Origin: an uncultured Clostridia bacterium
GTDB taxonomy: Bacteria > Bacillota > Clostridia > Oscillospirales > Ruminococcaceae
Assembly (NCBI GenBank): GCA_947627005.1
Contig: CANQUJ010000008.1
Coordinates: 1-64,000, forward strand
Length of the DNA stretch: 64,000 nt
Direction of reading: 5' to 3'
Both the position numbers and the translations under genes were made by a program. Numbering within the stretch: position 1 is the stretch's first letter; every line of letters begins with the position of its first letter. Below, piece after piece: positions 49,232 through 60,339 of this stretch. The notes under the pieces were generated by a model. That model was not told the origin of the DNA, ran no database searches, and saw nothing but the letters and a program-made list of their open reading frames with translations.

Positions 49232-50194
49232 CTACTTCTTTTTCTTTTTCCCGCGGCCCAAGACGGCTATAAGCGCGATTGCCGCAGCCGCCGCCGCGAC
49301 TGTCCCCGCGCCGATGTTCACTGTGACGGCGTTGCCCTTTTTCGTAACCTGCGGGAGCATAAGCTTTTTAAGCTCCTTCTTTTTGTCCTCTTTCCAAGAG
49401 CTCATCTCGATATTCGCTGCGCGGTTTTCGCTCGCCTCGTCGTCGGCCTCGTCCTGCCGCTTTTCATAAAGCTCTGGGTGAAGGTACGCCGGCGTCTCCT
49501 CTTCTGCGAAGAATCTCTCGTCGTATTCATAGTCGAACCCCTCCGAGATCTCGCCGTCCTCCATTCCGTCGACAACTCTTTCCATATTGTCAAGCTTTTC
49601 GCCGAGGCTCTTAAGCTCTTCATGAAGCTTCGAGTCCATCTCGTCGATAGACGCCGGATACCCGCCAAAGCCGACTTTTTCCTCCTGCGGCGCTTCCGCT
49701 TCGGCTGCCTCTTCGGCTTTTTCTTCTTCGATATCCTCCGCCGCCTCTTCAACGGCCTCTTCAACGGCTTCTTCCGTCTCTAAAACGGGCTCTGCGGCTT
49801 CTTCGACTGCTTCGTCGACCGTTTCTACCGCCGCTTCAGAGAGCTCTTCCAAGCTCTCCTCATAGGCTTCCTCCGGCTCGCCCTCGCTCATAATCCTCTC
49901 TATCTCGGCGGCGTATCCCTCCGCCACAGAGGGCTCTGCCGGCGCTTCTTCGGCGACAGCTTCTTCCGCGAGAATCTCTTCAACCGGCGCTTCTTCGGCC
50001 TTTTCCGGCTCAATGATCTCCTCCGCCGGCTGCTCGGCCGCCTGTTCCGCGCTCTCCGCAATCTCTGCGGTCTGCGCGGCTTCGGGGGCTTCTTGCTTTT
50101 CCTCGCTTGCGGCCTTTTCTTCTTCAAGCCGCTTTCTGTATTCTTCCTCCTGCTTTCTGGTCAGCGGAAAATCTTCGTCAAAAAAATCAAACAT
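49232..50194 (-). CDS. Highly acidic Ala/Glu-rich protein with C-terminal membrane anchor
   Basis: 320 residues. Residues 15-175 are almost entirely Ala, Glu, Pro and Val with coiled-coil propensity. A globular or helical middle (about 176-285) contains MDSKLHEELKSLGEKLDNME. The C-terminus has an Ala/Ile hydrophobic segment (about 296-314) then GKKKKK, as in a tail-anchored protein. No signal peptide, so most would face the cytoplasm. 30 bases before htrA and 28 after the response regulator gene. Family not recognised. Confidence 0.7.
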   Translation of the reverse strand: MFDFFDEDFPLTRKQEEEYRKRLEEEKAASEEKQEAPEAAQTAEIAESAEQAAEQPAEEIIEPEKAEEAPVEEILAEEAVAEEAPAEPSVAEGYAAEIERIMSEGEPEEAYEESLEELSEAAVETVDEAVEEAAEPVLETEEAVEEAVEEAAEDIEEEKAEEAAEAEAPQEEKVGFGGYPASIDEMDSKLHEELKSLGEKLDNMERVVDGMEDGEISEGFDYEYDERFFAEEETPAYLHPELYEKRQDEADDEASENRAANIEMSSWKEDKKKELKKLMLPQVTKKGNAVTVNIGAGTVAAAAAAIALIAVLGRGKKKKK

Positions 50195-50222
50195 CTTTAA
50201 AATACCGTCCTTTCATCGGGCT

Positions 50223-50948
50223 TTATTCCGCCGCGCTTCGGGATTCCTGCAAAGCTTCGTCCGAAAGCGCGAATTTATATCCTTTGCTCCAAACCGTTTC
50301 AAGCGACCACTGCCGCGAAACGCCGTCAAGCTTATCTCTAAGCCGCTTGATGTGAACGTCTATCGTTCGCGTTCCGCCGTAGTAGTCATATCCCCAAACC
50401 GCGTCAAGAAGCTGGTTGCGGTCGAAGACGGTGTTCGGGTGGCTCGCAAGGTGGAACAAAAGCTCAAGCTCCTTCGGCGGGGTGTCGAGCGCCTTGCCTT
50501 TGACTCTAAGCTCATACCTCGACATGTCGATGTCAAGCCCGTCGAAGTGAACTTCTTTTACTTCCTCGTCCTGCTTCTTCGTCCCGATTCTTCGGCATAC
50601 CGCCTTTATCCTCGCGATAACCTCTTTTCCGTCGAACGGCTTGACGATATAGTCGTCCGCCCCAAGCTCAAGCCCCAAAACCCTGTCGAATACCTCCGAC
50701 TTAGAGGTTACGAATATAAGCGGGACCGACGAGCTTTTTCTTATCTCTCGGCATACCTGCCAGCCGTCGATCTTCGGAAGAACGGCGTCGAGCAAAACTA
50801 TATCCGGCTTGACCGTCATAAACCTCGAAAGCCCGTCGTCGCCGTCAGATGAGGTTATAACTGCGTAGCCCTCTTTTTCAAGGCAGAGCCTCATAAGCTC
50901 GGCCGAGCCGGAGTCGGCGTCTATAACCAAAACTTTTACCGACTGCAT
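50223..50948 (-). CDS. OmpR/PhoB-family response regulator (no adjacent kinase)
   Basis: 241 residues. Receiver domain with acidic pocket (VLVIDADS), phospho-acceptor Asp55 in IVLLDAVLPKIDGW, Thr in FVTSK and Lys in YIVKPF. The winged-helix domain (about 128-230) has TPPKELELLFHLASHPNTVF and GTRTIDVHIKRLRDKL. No histidine kinase follows; instead come an acidic membrane protein and an HtrA protease. It may act in envelope stress; that is inference. Confidence 0.93.
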   Translation of the reverse strand: MQSVKVLVIDADSGSAELMRLCLEKEGYAVITSSDGDDGLSRFMTVKPDIVLLDAVLPKIDGWQVCREIRKSSSVPLIFVTSKSEVFDRVLGLELGADDYIVKPFDGKEVIARIKAVCRRIGTKKQDEEVKEVHFDGLDIDMSRYELRVKGKALDTPPKELELLFHLASHPNTVFDRNQLLDAVWGYDYYGGTRTIDVHIKRLRDKLDGVSRQWSLETVWSKGYKFALSDEALQESRSAAE

Positions 50949-51200
50949 TTTAAAATAACACCCGCCTTTCGCCGAAATTTACAACCTTTTATAAATATTA
51001 TAAGTCAAACCCGCCCTCAATGCAAGGGGTTTTGATCATTTTTGTTGCAAAAAAGTTAATAAAGTGTTAAACTATCCCCGCAAATTCATCTTTTTTTAAT
51101 AAATTCGGTTGATTTTAACAAATATCTTCGACTGTACGCAGCCCGCGATATAAAAAATTAACAAAAAATATAAAAATCCCGATTCGCCGACCGTAACCGC

Positions 51201-51228
51201 TTGATTTTTTAAAAAATGATGGTACAAT
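51201..51228 (+). promoter_or_regulatory. groESL promoter
   Basis: TTGATT (51201-51206), 16-bp spacer, TACAAT (51223-51228), immediately upstream of the CIRCE operator. The rest of 50949-51200 has AT-rich DNA and no gene. Confidence 0.75.
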
Positions 51229-51233
51229 AATAC

Positions 51234-51260
51234 TTAGCACTCTCGGGGCGAGATTGCTAA
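51234..51260 (+). promoter_or_regulatory. CIRCE operator (HrcA site)
   Basis: TTAGCACTC, nine bases, GATTGCTAA: the CIRCE inverted repeat with one mismatch in the right arm. Predicts HrcA repression of groESL. Confidence 0.93.
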
Positions 51261-51303
51261 CACAAGTTAATCATGGCGAAAGCCGAGAAATAACAGGAGG
51301 TAA

Positions 51304-51597
<294 letters not shown>

Positions 51598-51609
51598 ATT
51601 GATTTTTAA

Positions 51610-53256
<1,647 letters not shown>

Positions 53257-53281
53257 TAAATCAAACCGCATAAAAACCGAA

Positions 53282-53315
53282 GCCGCCCCCGAATTTTCGG
53301 GCGGCGGCCGTTTTT
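53282..53315 (+). terminator. groESL terminator
   Basis: CCGCC-CCCGAA and TTCGGG-CGGCGG form a stable stem, followed by TTTTT (53311-53315). Confidence 0.9.
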
Positions 53316-53424
53316 AGTGTTTTCGCATTAAATTCTGTTCATTTTCACCTATTTTATTTTTTTCGAGACTTTAAGATTCATCAATTTGTGCAAAATACAG
53401 TCTAACTTTTGTTAATTGTGCTTA

Positions 53425-53453
53425 TTGAAAGTGAATTTTGAAGATGTTATAAT
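53425..53453 (+). promoter_or_regulatory. Strong promoter of the CBM9-like surface protein
   Basis: TTGAAA (53425-53430), 17-bp spacer, TATAAT (53448-53453). The word TTTGTTAATTG upstream resembles TTTGCTAATTG before the solute-binding genes. Confidence 0.85.
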
Positions 53454-53487
53454 GAGTATACCAAATTTTATTGGAGGTAAAAACCTT

Positions 53488-55251
53488 ATGAAAAAGTTAT
53501 TTGCGATTTTAGTCGTAGCCGTCATGGTTATTTCCTTGATGCCTATGACTATGAGTGCCGCGACCGCCGACTGGGTAGTCAATTCGGTCGAAGGTACCGC
53601 CGTCCTCGACGGCGTTAAGGACGAAGGCTACGACGCCTTTACTCCCCTCGTATTCGAAACCTGCGGCGAAGGCTCGGGCAACGGCGGAGGAGCCACCCTT
53701 GACGCCCCCCTCGGCCACGGCTACATCATGAACGACGCCGAGAACGTCTACGTCTTCATGGACGTTCACGATCCCGACATGGACAACGGCTCTGCCAACA
53801 ACTACGAGCAAGACTCCGTTGAGATCTTCTTCATGGAGCCCGCCGCTGTCGACGACACCGGCAACCCCGTTGCCGCCGGCGCCAAGGTACAGTGGAGAAT
53901 CCACTTCGACGGCGTTATGGACTGCGACTCCGGCAGCAACAAGCCCGGAGCTGACAACTGCGTAGTTAAGGTCAACGACGACGGCTCCGGCTACGTCGTA
54001 GAGGCCAAGCTTCCGATCACCGAAGTTTTGAATAACCAGATCGAAATTCTCCTCCAGATCAACTCCGCCACCGGCGGCGCCAGAACCGCCACCGTTTACG
54101 CTTCCGGGCACCCGGAGGGCGACAACGGTTACCAGAGAAGCGACCGCGACAGCACCTATGACTGCTGGATGACCCTCGCTCTCGCCGGCGATCACGCCGA
54201 CACCCGCAAGGATCCCGTCCCCGTAGCGCAGGAAATCACCGTTAAGAACTACCAGGATATCCTCTCCCGCAAGTTCGATACTCAACTCTTCGCTCAGGAT
54301 CAGGTCGCTTGGGGTTGGGTAGGTCTCGGAACCGGCGCTTCCGCCGCTTTGGGAACCACCACCGACCTCGTTTGGGAAGCTATCGCCGCCCCTGCGGCCG
54401 ACGCCTTCACCGCCGAGAATACCAAGGAATGGTCTGCAGCTCCTAAGTTCGCCATTCAGCTCAGCGACAACGCTATGGCCGACGGCGACACCGAGAAGTT
54501 CACCGCCACCTACACCGACATCACCGTCAAGGCCACCGGCTACGCCGACGTAGTTATCCCCGGCGCTTCCGTAGAGATGAAGCTCATCGCTTCCGCCGCC
54601 GATTGGGGCATGAGCGGCAACAGCTGGGAAATCGACCTCGGCACTCCCGTAAGAGAGCAGCTCGGTCTCGATGTACAGACCTTTGCCACCGCTTATCTCC
54701 CCGCTCTTACCTCTGTTTCGACCACCCTTACCTACGACACCTATAACCTCAACGATCTCGCGACCGTCCAGGCTTTCGTAGATAACCTTGCAACCCTCGA
54801 GCAGGAATTCGTCGACACCGACGAGACCATCGTCGAGCAGCTCCAGAAGGCTAACGACGCTCTCGCCGCCGCACAGGGCGCCAACGGTGACGCCAAGGTT
54901 CTTGAAGACGCTCTTAAAGACGCCAACAGCGCCAAGAACAGAGCTAACAAGACCCGCGAGAACGCCGGCTGGTCCGAAGGCGGAATTGCCGACACCTACA
55001 TTCAGACTACCTTCGACGGCATTATCGCCGAGATCCAGGGACTTGTAGACGCTGCCGCTCCGGCAGAGCCCGAGACTCCCGCTGAGACTCCTAACGACGA
55101 CGCCGCTCCGGCCGAAGACAATGCTCCTTCCTCCTCCACCACCACCGAAGAGGGCGGCTCTAACACCGGTCTTATCGTAGGTATCGTAGTAGTCGTCGTT
55201 ATCATCATCGCCGTAGTCGCCGCTGTGCTCCTCGGCAAGAAGAAGAAATAA
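53488..55251 (+). CDS. Secreted membrane-anchored protein with CBM9-like N-terminal domain
   Basis: 587 residues from the ATG behind TGGAGGT. Signal peptide 1-27 (AILVVAVMVISLMPMTMSAA). Residues 28-235 resemble a family 9 carbohydrate-binding/sugar-binding module (LDGVKDEGYDAFTPLVFE, NVYVFMDVHDPDMDN, DSVEIFF). The middle is beta-rich and unassigned; about 430-530 is helical; a Pro/Glu/Ala/Ser/Thr linker precedes a membrane helix (about 556-582) and a terminal KKKK. Likely an abundant surface glycan-binding protein, judged from promoter strength and homogeneous codon use. Catalytic domains are absent. Confidence 0.8.
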   Translation: MKKLFAILVVAVMVISLMPMTMSAATADWVVNSVEGTAVLDGVKDEGYDAFTPLVFETCGEGSGNGGGATLDAPLGHGYIMNDAENVYVFMDVHDPDMDNGSANNYEQDSVEIFFMEPAAVDDTGNPVAAGAKVQWRIHFDGVMDCDSGSNKPGADNCVVKVNDDGSGYVVEAKLPITEVLNNQIEILLQINSATGGARTATVYASGHPEGDNGYQRSDRDSTYDCWMTLALAGDHADTRKDPVPVAQEITVKNYQDILSRKFDTQLFAQDQVAWGWVGLGTGASAALGTTTDLVWEAIAAPAADAFTAENTKEWSAAPKFAIQLSDNAMADGDTEKFTATYTDITVKATGYADVVIPGASVEMKLIASAADWGMSGNSWEIDLGTPVREQLGLDVQTFATAYLPALTSVSTTLTYDTYNLNDLATVQAFVDNLATLEQEFVDTDETIVEQLQKANDALAAAQGANGDAKVLEDALKDANSAKNRANKTRENAGWSEGGIADTYIQTTFDGIIAEIQGLVDAAAPAEPETPAETPNDDAAPAEDNAPSSSTTTEEGGSNTGLIVGIVVVVVIIIAVVAAVLLGKKKK

Positions 55252-55290
55252 TTGATTGACACAAGTTACATACCAATACTCTCTTCAAAA

Positions 55291-55321
55291 AGAGGACCCG
55301 CCTTAGCGCGGGTTCTCTTTT
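55291..55321 (+). terminator. Terminator of the CBM9-like gene
   Basis: AGAGGACCCGC and GCGGGTTCTCT form a stem with TTTTG tail. Confidence 0.88.
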
Positions 55322-55334
55322 GCCTAAATGATAT

Positions 55335-55364
55335 AAAAAAGCGCCCGGGGGTTTCCTCGGGCGC
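55335..55364 (-). terminator. Terminator of the carboxylesterase gene
   Basis: On the minus strand GCGCCCGAGG and CCCCCGGGCGC form a stem and are followed by TTTTTT. Confidence 0.88.
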
Positions 55365-55375
55365 TTCGGCTTGCG

Positions 55376-56884
55376 TTATTTCAAAATCTTTTCCCTTAAT
55401 ATCTCCGCAAATTCGGATTTTTGCTCGGCCTCCGGCTTCGCTCCGTCGGCGGTAAATCTCATCTCTACCGGCGTTTCGTCGCAGAAAGCCTCCCACTGCG
55501 GAAGCCTGTATCCGCAAAGGTCGAACCCGTTCGGGTCGCCGGTCTTGACGAAGTTGCAAAGATAGTCGGTCATCTGCCTCGCAAGGTCATAGTGCCTTCC
55601 GACGAACGGCCGCCAACATTTCGCAAGGGTCTCGAAGAAGAACCACAGGTCGACCGAGTGGAAGGTCCCGGGGTTGTCCCACCCGGGAATGTCCGGCTCG
55701 AAGCGGTAGTAGTAGTTTTTGTTCGGGCAGCCGCGGCGCTTTTTCTCGGCGAAGAGCGCCTTTATCGTCTGCTCGATTCCCGCCGTTTTGGCCGAGGCGT
55801 GCCCTTTGTATTCGCCCTCGGGCAGGCTCAAGAACTTCTCCGCACGCTCGCCGAAGATTTCTCTAACCTTCGACTTATACTCCTCCTCCGAGTCGGCGAA
55901 GATGAAGTTCGGGAATTCGTCGGCGGTGTTGCCGGCCATGATTTGAACGTCGGCGCAGTCGCCCTCAAGAATCATCTTATAAGGCTCGCCAACGCAGAAG
56001 ATTCCGTCCTGTACGGTGAAGAACCTCGGGTGAGTCTGCACAAATTCGTTGTATTTTTGAAGAACCGTCTTCGCGTCGATCTTTCGGGCCTCGTCGATAT
56101 TCTTCGCGCCCAAAACTTCGAGGAAAGCTTCGCCCTGCTTTTCCGCCCTTTCAAGGGTGTTCGGCGTGCCGATCCCCCCGGGCGTGTAGGGGCTTTTTAT
56201 CATTCCGGACATAACTATCGCGCGCCCAAAAAGCCCTCTGTTCGCGGGGCAGACGATCTGGCTCAAAACGCTTCCGCCCCCCGCCGACTGCCCCGAGATC
56301 GTGACCTTATCCGGGTCGCCGCCGAAGTTCGCGATATTCCTCTTGACCCACCTAAGCCCCGCCTGCTGATCGAGGCTTCCGAAGTTTGCGGGCGAGTCGG
56401 GCTGCGCTTTGGTAAGCTCGGGGTGCGCCATAAACCCGAAGACGTTCAGCCGATAGTTCACCGAAACCACGACTATCCCGCGCCGGGCGATCCTCTCGCC
56501 GTCAAACTCCATCTCGGCGGGGTAGCCCCACTGAAGCCCGCCGCCGAAGAACCAAACGTATACCGGCAGCTTTTCGTCGGCGCTCTTCGCCGGCGTCCAG
56601 ACGTTAAGATAAAGGCAGTCCTCGCCCATAGCTATCTCCGGGTCGACGTGCCACTCGCGACAGTAAATGTCCGTCCCAAGGCCGGGGGTGTCCTGAACCG
56701 AGATGGGCGCAAACCTAAAGCAGTCTCTCGTTCCCTCCCAGTTCTTCGCGGGCTGCGGTGCGCGCCATCTGTTTTCGCCGACAGGCGGCGCCGCAAAGGG
56801 TATCCCCTTAAAAGCCGTGATTCTCGGGTCGGCGGCCTCGATCCCTCTGACCGCTCCGTTTTCGGTTTTTGCGATTCTTAACAT
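55376..56884 (-). CDS. Carboxylesterase type B (para-nitrobenzyl esterase family)
   Basis: 502 residues with an alpha/beta-hydrolase fold. Oxyanion motif VWFFGGGLQWG, nucleophile Ser in TISGQSAGGGSV (about 200), acid in the NTADEFP region and His in GTFHSVDLWFFFE (about 422). EDCLYLNVWTP near 88 is typical. No signal peptide, so cytosolic. Located beside a GH43-like glycosidase, which suggests a role in deacylating imported plant-wall oligosaccharides; that is inference. Confidence 0.95.
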   Translation of the reverse strand: MLRIAKTENGAVRGIEAADPRITAFKGIPFAAPPVGENRWRAPQPAKNWEGTRDCFRFAPISVQDTPGLGTDIYCREWHVDPEIAMGEDCLYLNVWTPAKSADEKLPVYVWFFGGGLQWGYPAEMEFDGERIARRGIVVVSVNYRLNVFGFMAHPELTKAQPDSPANFGSLDQQAGLRWVKRNIANFGGDPDKVTISGQSAGGGSVLSQIVCPANRGLFGRAIVMSGMIKSPYTPGGIGTPNTLERAEKQGEAFLEVLGAKNIDEARKIDAKTVLQKYNEFVQTHPRFFTVQDGIFCVGEPYKMILEGDCADVQIMAGNTADEFPNFIFADSEEEYKSKVREIFGERAEKFLSLPEGEYKGHASAKTAGIEQTIKALFAEKKRRGCPNKNYYYRFEPDIPGWDNPGTFHSVDLWFFFETLAKCWRPFVGRHYDLARQMTDYLCNFVKTGDPNGFDLCGYRLPQWEAFCDETPVEMRFTADGAKPEAEQKSEFAEILREKILK

Positions 56885-56906
56885 AATCTTCCTCCTTTGA
56901 TATATA

Positions 56907-58304
56907 TTAAATAAGCTTAAACGATTTTAACTGCGGGTTTCCGCCCCCGCGATAGCAAAGATATATCGCGTTTGTTCCGTCCGGAAGGGGGATATCCCCG
57001 CAAAATTCCTGCCAGATGTTCGCATTCTCTACCGCTATTTTCCCGAGGGGTTCGCCCTCCAATTCGGTTTTGACCTCGAACTCTCCGTGCATATATCCGC
57101 GGACCGTCACCGATACCTTCGATACGCCCTTGCAGTCGAAATACTTGAACCCCGCGATAACTCCGTCGCAGATGTTGGTAAGATAGCTCTCACATTCGTC
57201 GCCGTCCCGGCCGTCCTGAACGATTTTCGGTATCCTCGGGTCGCCGACGTAGGGGCTTTCTATCCCGCCGATAAGGTTGCAGGCGATGTAGGCCGGATAT
57301 TCTCCTTTCCCTTTAAGCGGCCCGCCGTTAAGCCCGCAAGAGGTTATCTCTACCTGCGGGATCTTCCCGCCCGGCAGAATTTCGATCCTTTCCGCGCAGC
57401 CCTGTCTGCTGTACCATGTTCCGTTGGTGTGGCGGTGATAGAAGATATATTTCTCTCCGTCAATTTCCGCGATGCCGCCGTGGTTGTTCGCACCGTAGGC
57501 CGCCGGTTTTTCGCTCTTTTTATATCCGCCGACCCCTATGTCGCAGTTCGAGACTATAACCCCGCCGTATCTGAATCCCTCGGTCGGCTTATCCGAGACC
57601 GCGTAGCAAAGCTCGTGCATAACCTCCGATGAGTAGACGAAGTAGTATAAGTCCCCGAATTTTCTTATCGACGACGCCTCGAAAAAGGCGTGATTTTCAA
57701 ATTCCGTCCCTTTAGAATACATACACCCGGGCGCGACTATGACCGGCGGTTTGACGACAGTCAGCATATCCGGCCCAAGGACAGTCGCCTGCGCGCCCGT
57801 TCTCGACTTATCCCCCCTGCCGCAAAAGCCGGTATACATATATGTAACCTCGCCCTCGGTGATAACCGCCGGGTCGAACTGCGGCTCGTCGCCCGGCTTT
57901 TCGCCGAGGAAGGTTCCGTCGGGGTAGCGAACATATCCGTAAAACTCGTATTTTCCGGCCGGAGAGTCGCATACCGCGACCGAAACGATCGAAACCTTGT
58001 CTAAAACATAATAAAGATAATACCTTCCGTCCGGGCCTTTCGTAACGTCCGGCGCATAAAGGCACATTCTTCCGTCCGGGTTAAACGGGTCGGCGGTCTT
58101 GGGATAGATAACCCCCTCATACCGCCAGTCCGAAAGGTCGCCCACCGGCGCGGACCAGCAAACATAGTCCCCGAGGCAGAACACGCAGCCGTTGTAAAAA
58201 TCGTGCGAGCCGTAAACATAAACCCGCCCGTCATAGACGTGTGGCTCGCCGTCCGGAATATATTCCCAAGAGGGGAGATAGGGGTTAAAAGCCTGCTTTT
58301 TCAT
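56907..58304 (-). CDS. Glycoside hydrolase family 43-like protein (xylosidase/arabinofuranosidase type)
   Basis: 465 residues from MKKQAFNPYLPSWEYIPDG behind GAGGAAGA (a longer ORF to 58382 lacks a site). The five-bladed propeller domain has PHVYDGRVYVYGSHD (base Asp region), LYAPDVTKGPDGRYYLYY and FFEASSIRKFGDLYYFVYS (acid Glu). The C-terminal 120 residues resemble a CBM6-type beta-sandwich. No signal peptide; cytosolic action on imported oligosaccharides is likely. Substrate cannot be fixed. Confidence 0.92.
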   Translation of the reverse strand: MKKQAFNPYLPSWEYIPDGEPHVYDGRVYVYGSHDFYNGCVFCLGDYVCWSAPVGDLSDWRYEGVIYPKTADPFNPDGRMCLYAPDVTKGPDGRYYLYYVLDKVSIVSVAVCDSPAGKYEFYGYVRYPDGTFLGEKPGDEPQFDPAVITEGEVTYMYTGFCGRGDKSRTGAQATVLGPDMLTVVKPPVIVAPGCMYSKGTEFENHAFFEASSIRKFGDLYYFVYSSEVMHELCYAVSDKPTEGFRYGGVIVSNCDIGVGGYKKSEKPAAYGANNHGGIAEIDGEKYIFYHRHTNGTWYSRQGCAERIEILPGGKIPQVEITSCGLNGGPLKGKGEYPAYIACNLIGGIESPYVGDPRIPKIVQDGRDGDECESYLTNICDGVIAGFKYFDCKGVSKVSVTVRGYMHGEFEVKTELEGEPLGKIAVENANIWQEFCGDIPLPDGTNAIYLCYRGGGNPQLKSFKLI

Positions 58305-58479
58305 AGTCTTCCTCGCTTCCTGTTTGTACAAAACATAAATATTTTTCTCACAATTATAAGAATACTCCCTATTTTTGCCCATATCAATGACCTTCGCGGG
58401 GAAAATGATTGATTTATTGTCATATAAAATTAAATTTCAAAACTTTGCGCCGCAAAGCCGAAAAAAACTTCGCCGCCTA

Positions 58480-58508
58480 TTGAAATTCTCAAAAAAATGT
58501 TGTATAAT
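58480..58508 (+). promoter_or_regulatory. Promoter of phosphoglucomutase
   Basis: TTGAAA (58480-58485), 17-bp spacer, TATAAT (58503-58508). Confidence 0.85.
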
Positions 58509-58550
58509 TTATTCAGTCTTTATTTAAATTTACCGAAAGGAGCAAAAAAT

Positions 58551-60275
58551 ATGAGAGAACTTGAACTTTATAAGCTCTGGCTTGAAAATGCGACCGAGGA
58601 CCCGGACCTTCAGACCGAGCTTAAATCTATCGAGGGAGACGAAGAAGCCATCAAAGACCGCTTCTATCGCGACCTCGAATTCGGAACGGGGGGCCTTCGC
58701 GGGGTGATCGGCGCGGGGTCCTACCGCTTGAATATCTATACCATTCGCAGGGCGACCCAAGGGCTTGCCGACTACGTCAACGGCGCATTTAAGTGCGAAG
58801 ACAAGGCCGTCGCAATCGCCTACGACTCGAGGATTAAATCCGACGTCTTCGCGAAAGAGGCCGCGCGGGTTCTTGCCGGCAACGGAATAAAGGCGTACAT
58901 CTATCCCGAGCTTATGCCCACCCCGATGCTCTCTTGGGCGGTAAGAACCTTAAAATGCAAGGCGGGCATCGTCTGCACCGCTTCGCACAATCCCTCTAAA
59001 TACAACGGTTATAAGGCATACGGCGCCGACGGCTGCCAGATGACCATCGAGGCCGCGGATATAGTCCTTGCGGCGATAGAAAAGGTCCCGATGTTCGGCG
59101 GCGCAAAGCTTGTCGGCTTTGAAGACGGCCTTAAGAGCGGCATGATCGAATTTATCGGCCAAGAGGTTATAGACAGCTATCTCGACGAGGTCAAAAAGCA
59201 GCAGGTCCACCCCGAGCTCACCCCGAAGAGCGGCCTTAAAGTCGTATACACCCCCCTCAACGGAACCGGCAACAAGCCCGTCCGCGCAATCCTCAAAAAA
59301 ATCGGGATAACCGACGTCACCGTCGTCCCCGAGCAGGAGCTGCCCGACGGCAACTTCCCGACCTGCCCCTTCCCGAACCCCGAGATTAAAGAAGCGCTCC
59401 AGAAGGGCCTCGAGCTCTGCAAGACCGTTCAGCCCGACCTTCTTTTGGCCACCGACCCGGACTGCGACCGCGTAGGTATCGCGGTGCCGGACGGCAAGGG
59501 CGATTTCGTCCTCTTCAGCGGAAACGAAGTCGGCGCGCTGCTACTCGAATACATCTGCAAAGAGCGCATCGCCCTCGGCACAATGCCTAAAAACCCCGTC
59601 GCCGTAAAGTCGATAGTCTCGACCGACATCGCCTCGGCCATCGCCAAAGAATACGGCGTCGAGCTTAGAAACGTCTTGACCGGCTTTAAATTCATCGGCG
59701 AGCAGATAGGCTATCTCGAGGCCGCGGGCGAGGCGGATCGCTACATATTCGGCTTTGAAGAGAGCTACGGCTATCTTGCCGGCTCATACGTCCGCGACAA
59801 AGACGCCGTCGTCGGCTCGATGATGATCTGCGAAATGGCCGCGTTCTACCGCTCGAAGGGGGTCTCCCTCCTCGAAGCGAGAGAGGCGATGTATAAAAAA
59901 TACGGCAACTACTGCCACGGCATAGGCAACTTCGTCTGCGAGGGCGCCGCCGGAATGGCCGAGATGGCGAACCTTATGCAAAGCCTTCACGCCGACCCGT
60001 ATAAAGAGATCGCGGGCTATAAGGTCGTCGGCCTCGCCGATTATCAGAAGAAGGTGGATAAAGACCTCATCACCGGCAAGGAGACGCCGATAGACCTCCC
60101 GAAGTCCGACGTCATTCAGTTCAGGCTTGAAAACGGCGCCTCGGTGATAATTCGCCCCTCCGGCACCGAGCCGAAGATAAAGGCATACTACACCACCATC
60201 GCCCCGACCCACGAAGAGGCCAAGGCGCTTAGCGACAAAATCGCCGCCGACTTCAAGTCGAAGCTCGGCTTCTGA
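58551..60275 (+). CDS. Phosphoglucomutase / phosphomannomutase family enzyme
   Basis: 574 residues from the ATG behind GAAAGGAG. Active-site phosphoserine in CTASHNPSKYNGYKAYG, Mg site LLATDPDCDRVGIAVPDG, sugar loop FGFEESYGYLAGSY and phosphate site IRPSGTEPKIKAY. Matches the long PgcA-like phosphoglucomutases of Firmicutes that link glucose-6-phosphate and glucose-1-phosphate. Monocistronic. Confidence 0.95.
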   Translation: MRELELYKLWLENATEDPDLQTELKSIEGDEEAIKDRFYRDLEFGTGGLRGVIGAGSYRLNIYTIRRATQGLADYVNGAFKCEDKAVAIAYDSRIKSDVFAKEAARVLAGNGIKAYIYPELMPTPMLSWAVRTLKCKAGIVCTASHNPSKYNGYKAYGADGCQMTIEAADIVLAAIEKVPMFGGAKLVGFEDGLKSGMIEFIGQEVIDSYLDEVKKQQVHPELTPKSGLKVVYTPLNGTGNKPVRAILKKIGITDVTVVPEQELPDGNFPTCPFPNPEIKEALQKGLELCKTVQPDLLLATDPDCDRVGIAVPDGKGDFVLFSGNEVGALLLEYICKERIALGTMPKNPVAVKSIVSTDIASAIAKEYGVELRNVLTGFKFIGEQIGYLEAAGEADRYIFGFEESYGYLAGSYVRDKDAVVGSMMICEMAAFYRSKGVSLLEAREAMYKKYGNYCHGIGNFVCEGAAGMAEMANLMQSLHADPYKEIAGYKVVGLADYQKKVDKDLITGKETPIDLPKSDVIQFRLENGASVIIRPSGTEPKIKAYYTTIAPTHEEAKALSDKIAADFKSKLGF

Positions 60276-60293
60276 AGCCCGAACGAATAAACG

Positions 60294-60320
60294 ATTCCCC
60301 CTCGAAAGAGGGGGAATTTC
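60294..60320 (+). terminator. Terminator after phosphoglucomutase
   Basis: ATTCCCCCTC gaaa GAGGGGGAAT then TTC. Confidence 0.75.
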
Positions 60321-60339
60321 AATTGGAGGAAATTTTGGC

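Noticed and set aside
55421..56881. A 486-codon plus-strand frame opposite the carboxylesterase
   Set aside because: Exact mirror of a well-supported enzyme gene, basic/Pro-rich peptide, no ribosome site.
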